Shown: positions 44,857 to 54,546 of the stretch, piece after piece
Numbering within the stretch: the stretch's first letter is position 1
Layout of the letters: each line of letters starts with the position of its first letter
Assembly (NCBI GenBank): GCA_022059125.1
Contig: JAEUWY010000005.1
Span: forward strand, 1,364,001 to 1,428,000
Length of the DNA stretch: 64,000 bases
Reading direction: 5' to 3'
Origin: Corynespora cassiicola
Lineage: Eukaryota; Ascomycota; Dothideomycetes; Pleosporales; Corynesporascaceae
Translations under genes and position numbers: made by a program
The notes under the pieces: generated by a model
What the model was told of the DNA's origin: nothing
What the model saw: only the letters and a program-made list of their open reading frames with translations
Database searches by the model: none

Positions 44857-45844
44857 ATGGCGTCTAGCTATTGGGACTCGACGCAGCGGAAGTTCTGGAC
44901 GTTTACGAAGCAGCAGCTGGCGTTTGAGCGGAAGAAGATTGAAGAGTCGGAGCGAAATCTGGTGAACCTGTACCCGCTGCCGGATCGACGCCTTCTCAGC
45001 ATCTATTTCTATCACCGTGGGTATTCTACAGTCTAGAGTAGTGCAAATGCTGACTTTAGCTTGCAGAGCTGTCAAAAATGGCTAGGCCGTTGGCGATACG
45101 GCAGCAGGCTCTGGCTACGGCACAGGTGTACGTTCGACGCTTCTACACCAAGGTGGAGATCCGGCGCACCAATCCGGCTCTGGTCCTGGCCACTGCGCTC
45201 TACCTGGCATGCAAGATGGAGGAGTGCCCCCAACACATCCGGATGGTTTTAGCAGAGGCACGTCACTGCTGGGGTATGTCTCGTTGCCATCACGCGACGC
45301 TCACCCGACTGACAGAGGAACAGACACATCGTTCAATGACATCTCCAAGATTGGAGAGTGTGAATTTACGCTCATATCAGAAATGAACTCTCAGCTGATC
45401 ATCCATCACCCGTACCGCAGCCTTGCAGAGTTGCAGAGCCACTTCCAGCTTACCCAAGAAGAGAATGCCCTTGCATGGTCCATCATCAATGACCATTACT
45501 TGACGGATCTCCCGCTTCTTCATGCGCCGCATGTCATCGCCATCACGGCCATGTTCCTAGCGGTTGTGCTTAAGCCTACCCAGGGCGGGCTCCAGGTGCA
45601 TGCTGCAGGTGTGACCAATGCTCTGCAGACCTTGGGCAATGCCCGCAGTGCTGGCGCGCAAGGGGCACAGAACAGGGTCCAGAAGCTGGTGGATTGGCTC
45701 GCCGAAAGCAGCGTGGACATGGAGGCGGTTGTGGAATGCACGCAGGAATTGATCTCGCTCTACGAGGTTTGGGAGACATACACGGATAAGACGTGCAAAG
45801 ATCAGATTGCCAAATTCGTAAAAGCAAGAGGGTTGGACAAATGA
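44857..45844 (+). CDS. ssn8: Cyclin C (Mediator kinase module, SSN8/SRB11)
   Basis: This encodes 295 residues in three exons: 44857-45016, 45067-45273 and 45324-45844. Both introns are 50 bp and phase 1. The start [11 protein letters not shown] is the usual cyclin C N-terminus. The first cyclin box runs from about residue 40 ([20 protein letters not shown], then [20 protein letters not shown]) with the conserved [10 protein letters not shown]. The second box covers about 150-260. Cyclin C partners CDK8 (Ssn3) in the Mediator kinase module and represses or tunes RNA polymerase II genes; in fungi it also affects stress-induced mitochondrial fission. Its length fits the fungal family and the gene looks intact. 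Confidence 0.95.
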
Positions 45845-48085
45845 AAGAGGATGCAAAGACCAAAGCGCTTCCGACGTTTCGGAGTCGTAAGGGTCCCACT
45901 GTGCTATGATGACATGGGACGGGGTCCTAGATATTGCGGACTGCCAGCGCATGGATGCCGGAGGACGGGCAGATGTTTAATCTTGTCGCACTGTAAGATA
46001 ATCGGTCCTCTTGTGACGACAGTGGGCGACTGAGTTCGTCGACCAAGTGCAGTGTGTAGCCAAGGTTCATAGCATAGTTGACGGAACGAAACCGCGAAAC
46101 CGCGAAACGCTTGCCTCCACGGTCGACCATGTGCGCCACGGGTCAAGGGATTTCCCACCAGCACTGGAGCTGTGCCACTGACCCGCTGGAGCTGTGCAGT
46201 TAATTTGGGTGCTGACCACCACTGCGAGCCCTAGGCGGTAAGCTGCCCAGTGCGTCGCGGGCGCGACCCCACGGGTCGCTCACTCCAGCAGCGATATCGC
46301 ATGCATCACGGCAATCGGTGGCATTGGTCAAATTAACAGGGCTTTGCGACCGGGCAGGACTTCTGGAACAGCTTTCTGCCAAAAGACGGGGGGCGCTGCG
46401 CCCCCAAGCAAGGCCGGGCGGGCGCTGTGGGCAGCAAGATCAATCAAGTCGAAGAGGCGATGGGACAGAACAAGAGTTCGCGCAGCATCGGCAACCTCAC
46501 CCCACGGTGCGATGCGGGTGGGCTGATGATGTTTGTAACAAGACGATGCCAAGTGTTCATGCGCGATGCTTGGCGGGTCGCAGTGGTGTTTTCGGAGGGC
46601 AGAGGTGCAACGGCATGCCAATGTTCGAAACTGCCGCAAAGGCACGCGGTGGGCAGATGTTTGAAGCCTTGCTAAATTTGGGGCCGCCACGGCCATGGGT
46701 CTGTCAGACACAGCCAGCGTCTGGACTGACATGGGAGGGCGCGGGCGGTTGGACCATGACGACAGACGGCTTCGAGAACAACCTCAACACAAAACCATGT
46801 CGGGCGATGATTTGCGGCCGGAGGCGCTGCTTTAAGCGGGAGGACGGTGGAGGGACTGGACGAGGACGGGTGCTGGTGGAGGGTGGCGGGCGCTGACCTG
46901 CAGCGAGCGACGGCGGGCGACGGCACCCCAGACGATGCGGCCGGAGTTGCGTGCGCAGTGGGCAGTGGGCAGAGGCATGGCGGGCGGGCTGCCCTGTGGG
47001 TGGGCGTCAGAGTCGTCGCCTCGGGGATTTGGGGCCTCGGACGGCCAGTGCGACGGCCAGCAGCCAGCAGCAGGTGGGGAGACGCAGCGGCAGCGCTCCC
47101 CTGGCCGAGAAACACGAGGTCAGCGCCAGCCATGCAGGACCAGCACTAGAGGAGCGGTCAGGCCAGGGCCAGAGATGGTTGGGGAGAGGGTGTGTGGGTG
47201 GTGGGTGGTCACCCGCCGAAGCCGCCGAGGCGTGCTGTGCTGGCTGCCCACCAGCTGCCAGCCAGCGCGCTGCGGCAACTTCTAGCGTGCAGCGCATTAA
47301 GGACGGCGACGGCTACGCCTCCCTAGCCATCCAAGGGTCCCACGACGCAGACAGACAGGCGCGGGACCGTTGGACAGGAGCCAGCCGCCAGCTGCCAGCG
47401 GAGGGCGCTCGCCGGAGACAGGACGACGCACTCGCGCACTCGCGCACCCACGCACAGCTCGGGGCGCTTGCGACGGCGGGCAGGCCGGCAGAGGGCTGGG
47501 CTGGACGCTCGACGGCAGCGCCTGGGGGCTCCTCTGCGGACTTGGAGGGCGAGGGCGGAGGGCTGCATGCCGCGACGCCCGGCCCACGGAGCAGGCTGTC
47601 GGCCCAAAGCAGCCTAGCCGCGCGCAGCGCAGTGGGCCCGGCCGGCCACTCACAGCCCAGGCGCAGGCACTCGGGCCGCAGTAAGCCCGTGGCGCTTTTG
47701 CCACTCGCGCCTGCCTCTAGCGCACGCATCGCTCCTGCCCTCCGCCCACCTCGCCCATTTCTCAGCCGGCTCCCTTCTATACCACTCACCTCCCCTCCCC
47801 ATATCCCATCCCACTCCCGCTCCCGCTCTACCACTCCTCAGCTCAGCCTCCCTCTCGCGCAATTAATATTACTCTGTCCCGCCGCGCCCGCTCTCGCATT
47901 CTTACCGCTCCTCTCTCCGCCTGCTTCCGCCGCTCCCGTCCAGCGACCCCTTTGTTTCGCCTTTGTTGTTGTGGCCCGCCTTCGCATCGTCAGCCCACAC
48001 AGCTCCTCACCGCCTGCCGCCCCTCGACCACCACCTCTCCAAGACACCTTCGCCCATCCCACCACCACCCACCCCGCATCGCATC
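45845..48085. other. Long GC-rich gene-free region upstream of the 189-residue protein gene
   Basis: These 2.2 kb lack a supportable gene. GC content is high, so long frames occur in several registers (one of 450 codons ends inside the next gene in another frame), with low-complexity translations. A perfect inverted repeat lies at 46389-46405. A direct repeat (GCTGGAGCTGTGC-like, twice) lies near 46162-46199. A long 5' leader or a non-coding transcript is possible but not shown. Confidence 0.5.
46389..46405. repeat. Perfect 17-bp palindrome (8-bp arms, 1-nt centre)
   Basis: GGGGGCGC, T, GCGCCCCC form a perfect inverted repeat in non-coding DNA. It could be a cruciform-prone site or a protein-binding palindrome. 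Confidence 0.6.
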
Positions 48086-48736
48086 ATGTCGCAATTCTTC
48101 AACTACGGCGGACAGCACCACCAGCCGCACATGAACGCACACTCGCACAACCACCACGGCGGCCGATCCCGGAGGGCGCCGCGCATCTCGGCCCAGCACC
48201 AGCAGAAGCAGTTCCGCCAAGTGCGCACCCCCAAGGAGTTCAACGTCGAGCCCACCCAGGTCACCGCCTTCCGCAGAGATTTCGAAGCCGCCAGGTCCTT
48301 TGACCTCGAGGACGACGAGGTCTTCTGCCCCTTCCACCTGCTCACCGAGGACGATGTAAGTAGCAGCCGAGAGAGTCGCCACCCGACTTCGTCATCCTCG
48401 CCCGTGATGCGACAAGCGCTGACGCCGGCACCATAGCTCCAGTCCATCCACTCCTCGGGCTCTGACCGATCGTCGCTTTCGAGCGGCTCCCCTGAGCAGT
48501 CTCCGCTGCAGCACCAGCTCCAGCCTACCCCTTCTTTTGTGCTGTCTGCCCCTAACCCCTACGCCCCGGCTGGCTTCCAAAACAACAACTCCACCAAGCT
48601 CCACCAGCCACTGGCACGGTCCCGCAATGCCATCCCAATCGTCGACCCCTCGACACGCGCTGTTGCCTCACCCCCTCCATCTGTCTCCCCCAACCGACAG
48701 ATGCAGCAGCAGTTCATGTCCAGCCGTCGCTGGTAA
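48086..48736 (+). CDS. Conserved-looking fungal protein of unknown function, 189 residues
   Basis: There are two exons, 48086-48355 (90 codons) and 48437-48736, joined by an 81 bp phase 0 intron. The N-terminus is His/Gln/Asn-rich (YGGQHHQPHMNAHSHNHHGG) and then basic. The one ordered-looking block is FRRDFEAARSFDLEDDEVFC followed by PFHLLTEDD at about 62-90. The C-terminal half is Ser/Pro/Gln-rich with SSGSDRSSLSSGSPEQSP and ends SPNRQMQQQFMSSRRW. No signal peptide or membrane segment is seen. I do not recognise the family; low complexity and Ser/Pro sites suggest a phosphoregulated nuclear or cytoplasmic factor, which is only inference. The unusually long GC-rich upstream region is shared with no other start. 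Confidence 0.75.
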
Positions 48737-49552
48737 AGCCCGGCTGGCTCGAGGCTAGGCGTTCTGTTTGATTGGCATTGCGGCGTTCTCCGTTGTCTGA
48801 CCAGTGGCCACCCTTTTCATGTGTGGTCGGATGTGGGGCCCTGCCTTCGCTTCCGCCCACCATGCCATTCCAGGATCTAATTACCTTCTCCCCGATATCC
48901 TCCGGAGGATCACACGTCCATACTATCGACTCTCCTTGTACAAATCTACGATATCTCCTTCGACATCTTGGGTATACCACACGGAAACGGACGACGGCGT
49001 TGCACATCAGCGAAATCACTTTATTCGGATAGAGCGCTTCTGGTCTCGCCTTGTCTTCTAGCGCTACGCATTACGGCGGTTTGCAAAATCATCGGTGTTT
49101 TTGGTCGCATACTGGGTTTATCATCAACGTTTAAAGACTTCAGAAAATTCTCGGTTACAGATATAGGTGTTCTGTAGCGTTGGATGCTAACTTATTGTTG
49201 CCCGGCTGCCAATTTGGCGCCTTACAAAGGGTAGATTTCTTTTGTGCGGTTTGGTCTGGGAGCTGGTATACCATGGCGCGTATAGTCTATTGAAGCGGCG
49301 GTGTCGGGTTATTGGGTACGGTGCATATCTCCATATCTGCGGCTTGTCTCTCATACTGTACGCTGGGATGATTCTACGCAGTCGATCGTGTGGATTTTTC
49401 TTATTTTCCTTGTATGAGGATTGATCATCCCCGAGTCTGATGCATGGGGCAATCTTCTTGGAGCTTCTTCGTCGTTTTTGGCTTTCCTACTCTTTTATTT
49501 TGGGCTAAACCCCCTACATTACACGCCTCGAATCGAGGGCAGTGAGTTTATT

Positions 49553-49900
49553 CTACGCACGGAATCGCAACTTGACCACTTCATTTGAACACTTGTCTTC
49601 GTCCGCGTGATTTGCCATGTGCCATATGTGAGCCTGCGGACAATTCATTGCGGACTTGGCCAGACCGTGTCGCAGTTTCACTGTGCGGGTTTCGAGGCCC
49701 CCCATGTCCACGGTCGCATAGAGTATTTCTTCTTTTGATCCTGCGCAAGCGGAATGCCAGGTACGCTTTTCGGCATTTAGCAGTGGTCCGTTTCTATGAC
49801 TGAACTGCCGTTCGCACCCACAAGGCAATAGATCGATCCATGGCCCTGTGGAGATGTGAAGAGCCGTCCCCCTGGTCTGCTGGGCTGCCGGAACGATCAT
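49553..49900 (-). CDS. Weak ORF, 115 residues, unrecognised
   Basis: An ATG-initiated single-exon frame on - has ordinary codon use and six cysteines, but no signal peptide, repeats or recognisable domain. It sits alone in an intergenic region. It is as likely to be chance as a gene. Confidence 0.22.
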   Translation of the reverse strand: MIVPAAQQTRGTALHISTGPWIDLLPCGCERQFSHRNGPLLNAEKRTWHSACAGSKEEILYATVDMGGLETRTVKLRHGLAKSAMNCPQAHIWHMANHADEDKCSNEVVKLRFRA

Positions 49901-50018
49901 GAATTACCGAGGCTTCTCGATACCAGATCCAGGAGGAGTAGCTCGTTCTACATGTGCTTGGAAATTGACGGAATGCGAATGGTGGCCATATGGTACGTAA
50001 TGGTGACCCGAGCTCTCG

Positions 50019-50026
50019 TGACGTCA
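50019..50026. promoter_or_regulatory. CRE-like bZIP site TGACGTCA
   Basis: A perfect octamer lies about 240 bp upstream of the small mitochondrial protein gene, a usual promoter position. Confidence 0.4.
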
Positions 50027-50264
50027 TGTCGCAAGCTCTCCCCTAGGCCCTTATTTTCAACCTCACCAACTCCTTCTGCTCCCCTCATTTGCCATTGAAC
50101 AATTACACCGTCCCCATCATCACCAGATTCTATCAATTCAACTGTCTTGTGCTCACGCCATCGGAATCTCTTCGTCTCTTGACCATTCAGAGCCATCACC
50201 ACAACCCCGCCCCATCTCCCAGACTTGCATCACTTTGGCCAGATTCGAAACCTGAACGTTCATC

Positions 50265-50710
50265 ATGTACGCTTTCCGAAGCCTTGCCGTTCGCCGCACA
50301 CCCATCTTCTCCCATCAAGTGGCTCAGCGTGCGGGCCTACACCAATCGATACCCCGCTGTGCTGGCAAGGAGAGCGCCCTCCGTACGCTTCAACAACCAC
50401 TCACGCACACATAACTCTAACGACCCGACAGATCACGAAGGCAGAGCAGAAGAGGTAGAATCCGAGAAGCAGGATCTTTTGCGCAAGCAGAAAGATGGCA
50501 AGGGCCATTGGAAGGAGGAGTTGGCCTCGGACAGCGAGAGCGTCGTATGTACCCGAGAACTTTTGCGCCCTCCTCGAGCATGGCGCCGTCCTATTTCGAT
50601 CATCCCACTAACCCATCTTCTAGGTAAAGGCAGATCGAGGCGAGGTCGAGGCCTCCGAGGAGACGATCAAGAAGCTGCAGAAGGAGGCGGAGAAGGCCGC
50701 AAAGAAATAA
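50265..50710 (+). CDS. Small predicted mitochondrial protein, 105 residues
   Basis: There are three exons, 50265-50382, 50432-50544 and 50624-50710; introns are 49 and 79 bp, and the phases agree. The first 38 residues (MYAFRSLAVRRTPIFSHQVA and following) are basic, lack acids until near the end and are amphipathic, fitting a mitochondrial presequence. The mature part is highly charged: KQKDGKGHWKEELASDSESV, then VKADRG and an alternating Lys/Glu helix ending EKAAKK. No cysteine-rich or membrane segment is present. The charged helical form recalls small soluble matrix proteins such as ATPase inhibitors, but the defining motif of that family is absent, so no function is assigned. Confidence 0.75.
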
Positions 50711-51587
50711 GCAATTCTACACCAGCTCGAAAAAGGACGAGCACGGAAAGACGGTTCTCGTCCAGCATCTGATTTAGACTGGTTCCAGGCGCGATGGGGG
50801 GGGCATCTACAGCATCATTCTCCCTGAAGGATAATCTAACCGTGGTTTAACGATCAATGTCGCAAATTACTCAATTATTTTCCAACTCGCATCCGATGTT
50901 CCTATGACAGTCAATAGCTTCTCCGTTGCCTCACTCCCAACAGCTCCCCGCGTCAAGCTGTGTAGGCCGGCGCCGGCGCCGGTAGACTTTCCCGTTTGGC
51001 CTCACGAATGCAGCTCAACACCCCAAGACCGGTAGCTTTCGGAGCGGTGCTATCCCATGCATATTACTGTCTAGTGGTAAACGTTCCGATGTGCTGGGTG
51101 CACCGGCCGGGGTTCGCGTCATTTGAGTTCAGTCCAGCCTGCAAAAGTACGCCACCCGACATGAGCTAATGAATCAGTTGCGTCAAATCATCTGTTATTA
51201 GATGAGTGGGAGCTGCAAAGGCACATCGGGGAGGGCGGGAATATCCACTGTTTAGCTATTTTGGAACATAACAGCGCTTGGGTATACAGGCATGAAAGAA
51301 AACAAAGCATGGACAGCGTCGCTTTCCCCACATCAAACCGTCGGTACATCCGATCACACAAAAAGAAAACGAGCTGCGAACCACCATCCTCCACGTGCAC
51401 TAGAGTCCACGATCCTCTCATTTCCACTGTTGGCGACGACGAGCACTGATCGATTTGGTGAACCGATACCAAAACAATAGCCCCTTGTGGCAGGAAACAT
51501 ATGCTGCCAACTGGCAGAAATGCATATCCAGAGAGATGGCTAACCCCACAAGGCCATTGGGGAAAAAAAAGGATGGCGTCTAAGAAA
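50711..51587. other. Convergent 3' flanks
   Basis: This lies between the small mitochondrial gene (+) and the SLATT-like gene (-). A short GCCGGC-repeat palindrome lies at about 50967-50983. Short frames near 51261-51595 are not convincing. Confidence 0.55.
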
Positions 51588-52220
51588 TCACTCAATTCGC
51601 CCTCGCTTGCCGAAACTCACCCAAAAGTCGGGTCGATTGACAAGCTCGTCTCCCCTGAGACCGTCGTATGCCTCCCTCAAGTCGACGACTTCCTTGTACC
51701 TGACCTCCCTCATCCCGGCCTCCAACTCGCGTTCCAACCACTCCACCCGTTCTCTCAAGCCCCTCAGCCCGTCCTTGTATTGAACCAGCCGGTTGGGTAG
51801 GCCCTGGCCGCCCAGGAGGGCCAGTATCCCCGTGATGACCCCGTTCAAGGCTCCGAAGACTGCAATTGCGACGTGGTGATTGGATGGCACCGACGCGAGC
51901 AAGATCAACAGTGCAGAAAGCAAGAGCTGCGTGATGAGTCCTCCGTATTGCACCGTCTTGTATAGCCTATATTGGCGCGATGCGACCCGCTCCTGGTGCA
52001 GGATGTTGGGGTAGATGCCGATGTTGGACTCGGGGTCGGGCAGAGAACGATGACGGAGGGACCGGGGCCACCACCGTGGGACGGTGGCCGTTGGGGGGAG
52101 GCGGTCGCGTTCTGAGGAGAGGCCGAGCAGAGTGCGGAAGTTTTCGAGGGTGATTTTGCTGTCGAGATAGGCGGTCGAGGTGCTCGGTGCAGGGCTGCCG
52201 CTTCGGTCGTCGTTGGCCAT
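51588..52220 (-). CDS. SLATT_fungal-like two-transmembrane protein
   Basis: This is a 210-residue single-exon gene with its ATG at 52220. Residues 1-65 are polar. The conserved block starts with IYPNILHQERVASRQYRLYK, followed by two hydrophobic helices (about 94-111, GGLITQLLLSALLILLAS, and about 117-136, VAIAVFGALNGVITGILALL). GQGLPNRLVQYKDGLRGLRE and a charged helix (about 155-185) complete it. This order matches the SMODS-and-SLOG-associated 2TM (SLATT) family in its fungal branch. In bacteria SLATT proteins are predicted membrane effectors of nucleotide-signal defence systems. The fungal members have no assigned role. No nucleotidyltransferase or SLOG-type sensor is adjacent here. The assignment rests on pattern recall and should be confirmed by profile search. 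Confidence 0.8.
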   Translation of the reverse strand: MANDDRSGSPAPSTSTAYLDSKITLENFRTLLGLSSERDRLPPTATVPRWWPRSLRHRSLPDPESNIGIYPNILHQERVASRQYRLYKTVQYGGLITQLLLSALLILLASVPSNHHVAIAVFGALNGVITGILALLGGQGLPNRLVQYKDGLRGLRERVEWLERELEAGMREVRYKEVVDLREAYDGLRGDELVNRPDFWVSFGKRGRIE

Positions 52221-52899
52221 GGCTCCACAGGTGCCGGTCTTGGGCTATCGTACACAAGTCGACGTGCGTGTAGCAAAACTCCAACTCTTTTCTCGGAAAA
52301 AGGAGCGGGGGGGGGATGTTGCGAGGCTGGCTCGATATGTTGTGCCGCTCTGATAGGCTCAGGCCTCTTGCCGCGAGGACCAGACCCCGGCGTTATGAAG
52401 GAACACGGCCCTGCATAAAGGGCGTGGGCGAGTGGGTGCCTGCGTTATGCACCGCCAACTGGCGCCCGTAATGGGACTGCAGTCAAGCGCTGCTGGCATC
52501 CTACACGGCGCCTCGTGCATGTGTGGTACACGTCTAGACCAAGATTCCTTTTTGGATAGCCTTGCAGAATTGCTTCGTTGTCGGTCTAGTCAGCATGGTG
52601 GATAGCGTCTGGCACAACACGACGCCCCGAATCTAGCCTGCATCAGATAAGATATTCATTCACTGAAATGGGTCAAATCTTCATATCTCGGGTCACCCAG
52701 GCAAGTAGAAGGATATTGCCCACGTGATAGCGCATTTTTATCGTTCTTATCGATGACGTCGTCCCTTCATCTTCTTTCCCTCTAGCCGACGTCGGACCCT
52801 GAAAATCCGCTCGCATAACCGCCTCAAGGGCATGGCCCGATGTCCCACACAACGCCATGTGCCGTGCTTTCTTCCTCTTGCCCTCCTCCCTAGGTACTC
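52221..52899. other. Divergent promoter region, SLATT-like gene and SAM carrier
   Basis: These 679 bp contain a near-CRE TGACGTCG at about 52754-52761 and no gene. Confidence 0.55.
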
Positions 52900-54117
52900 A
52901 TGTCCAGTAACACAAATACTGACATTTTAATTGTGAGTCTGCCTGCACTTCTGAGCCAGACAATGTGCGCCAATTGGGCCCAGTACCCCGCTAATGCACA
53001 AGACACCAAAAGGCGGGCGCAATTGCAGCTTTCTCGGTCGATCTGCTTGTATACCCTCTTGATACATTAAAGACTCGATTCCAGTCTCCCGACTATGCAC
53101 GTCTGTATACCCATGCGGCGACGCAGAAGCCCAATCCCGCGCTGTTCCGGGGCCTGTACCAGGGCGTGGGAAGCGTCATCATAGCGACACTGCCATCGTG
53201 TATGTATAGCGCACACTCCTCAGCCGAATTGCCATTGCTACAAACTCTCTCCTCCTCTTATCTATTAGAATACCACATTGGCGAAAACTCTCTGACGCGC
53301 GAGAACAGCAGGAGCCTTCTTCACCACCTACGAGCGCACAAAATCCCTCTTCACCCACCTCAACCCAACCACAACCTCGCACCCGCACGGCTTGATCCCC
53401 ACCCCCGTCCTCCATGCCGGCGCCTCCTCCATCGCTGAGCTCGTCTCATGCGCCATCCTCACCCCCGCCGAAGTCATAAAGCAGAACGCGCAAATGGTCA
53501 CCGCGGGCTCCTCCACCAACGCGACCGTGCAGACGCTCGCCAAATTCCGCTCCAACCCCTTCGCCCTGTGGCGCGGCTACACGGCCCTCGCCGGCCGGAA
53601 CCTGCCCTTCACCGCGCTGCAGTTCCCCATGTTTGAGCGCCTCAAGGAGGGCATCAGGGAGTATAGGGCGAGGGAGGGTTTGAGCAAGGGGACCATCTTG
53701 GAGAGCGGGGTCATTACGGCGGTGAGTGCGGGGACGGCGGGTACGATTAGCGCCGTCGTCACGACGCCCGTCGATGTGGTCAAGACGCGAATTATGCTGG
53801 CTGCCGCCGATGACCCAGGTTCGGAGGCTTCGTCCAAGTCCCGGCAATCCCCCAAGAATGGAGCGAATGGCTTGGTGGATGCGCTGGGGAAGTCGAGCGC
53901 GGCGATGCAGCAGGTCAAGACTCGCAGGAAGGGCGCGTGGACTGTCGGGAAGCAGATTGTTGCTGAGCAAGGCATGTTGGGGCTTTGGAGGGGAGGCGCG
54001 CTGAGGGGCGTGTGGACGTTTTTGGGGAGTGGGTTGTATCTGGGGGTTTATGAGAGTGGGAGGGTGTATTTGGCTGCTCGGAGGGGGGAGCACGTGGAAG
54101 AAGAGGATTTGATGTAG
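52900..54117 (+). CDS. pet8: Mitochondrial S-adenosylmethionine carrier (PET8/SLC25A26-like)
   Basis: This encodes 342 residues in three exons: 52900-52932, 53013-53199 and 53309-54117; introns are 80 and 109 bp. It is an inner-membrane carrier exchanging cytosolic SAM for matrix S-adenosylhomocysteine. Three carrier repeats carry YPLDTLKTR, TPAEVIKQ and TPVDVVKTR. The middle signature TPAEVIKQNAQ, together with GRNLPFTALQFPMFERLKE, is specific to the SAM carrier branch. Exon 1 gives only MSSNTNTDILI before AGAIAAFSVDLLVYPLDT, so the N-terminus is short, as usual. A polar, Lys-rich insert (about 235-270, GSEASSKSRQSPKNGAN) in the third repeat is longer than in yeast. The exon 2/3 join reads LPSSGAFFTTYERTK. 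Confidence 0.9.
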
Positions 54118-54546
54118 ACGTTGGAGGGCATGATGGATTGTGTGTATGCATCATTGGAGTTATGACCACGGGAATGACATGAGATATTTCTACACTTGAG
54201 AATTGGTGATTAAAAAGGTGCAGCTCGACAAAAGGCCTAGAGGTAGGTCGTTGACGGAGCTTATCACTTTCCAACTTAGCTTTCGTGGTCCTGGCTCAAT
54301 GAGTGATAATGACGTGGTTACTCCAGTCTTTTCTTCTTTCTATCTGGAATAGAGGTATAGTTTAAAGGGAAATGATGACAAGGATAGGTTGAGGAAAGAG
54401 GTAGGACCCAGGTTGTTAGAAAGTTAAATGGGGTCAATGAGGAAAATCCATATTCTTAATCATGGCAAAAATGTGTTACATAGAAGGCTAGACACTTATT
54501 GCACTAAGATCTATTGTACATTGATCAGGAGGGCCTTTAAGAAAGC
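54118..54546. other. Convergent 3' flanks
   Basis: AT-richer DNA lies between the SAM carrier (+) and the GH105-like gene (-). Nothing else is recognised. Confidence 0.6.

Larger units (their letters stand above)
48737..50264. other. Intergenic region
   Basis: This 1.5 kb holds the 3' flank of the 189-residue protein gene and the promoter of the small mitochondrial protein gene. A weak frame on - at 49553-49900 is listed separately. A perfect CRE octamer lies at 50019-50026. Confidence 0.55.

Noticed and set aside
46951..48303. 450-codon open frame on + overlapping the 189-residue protein gene
   Set aside because: No ATG supports it at a sensible place, the translation is low-complexity Pro/Ser/Arg/Ala, and it overlaps a spliced, better gene in another frame. 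It follows from high GC content.
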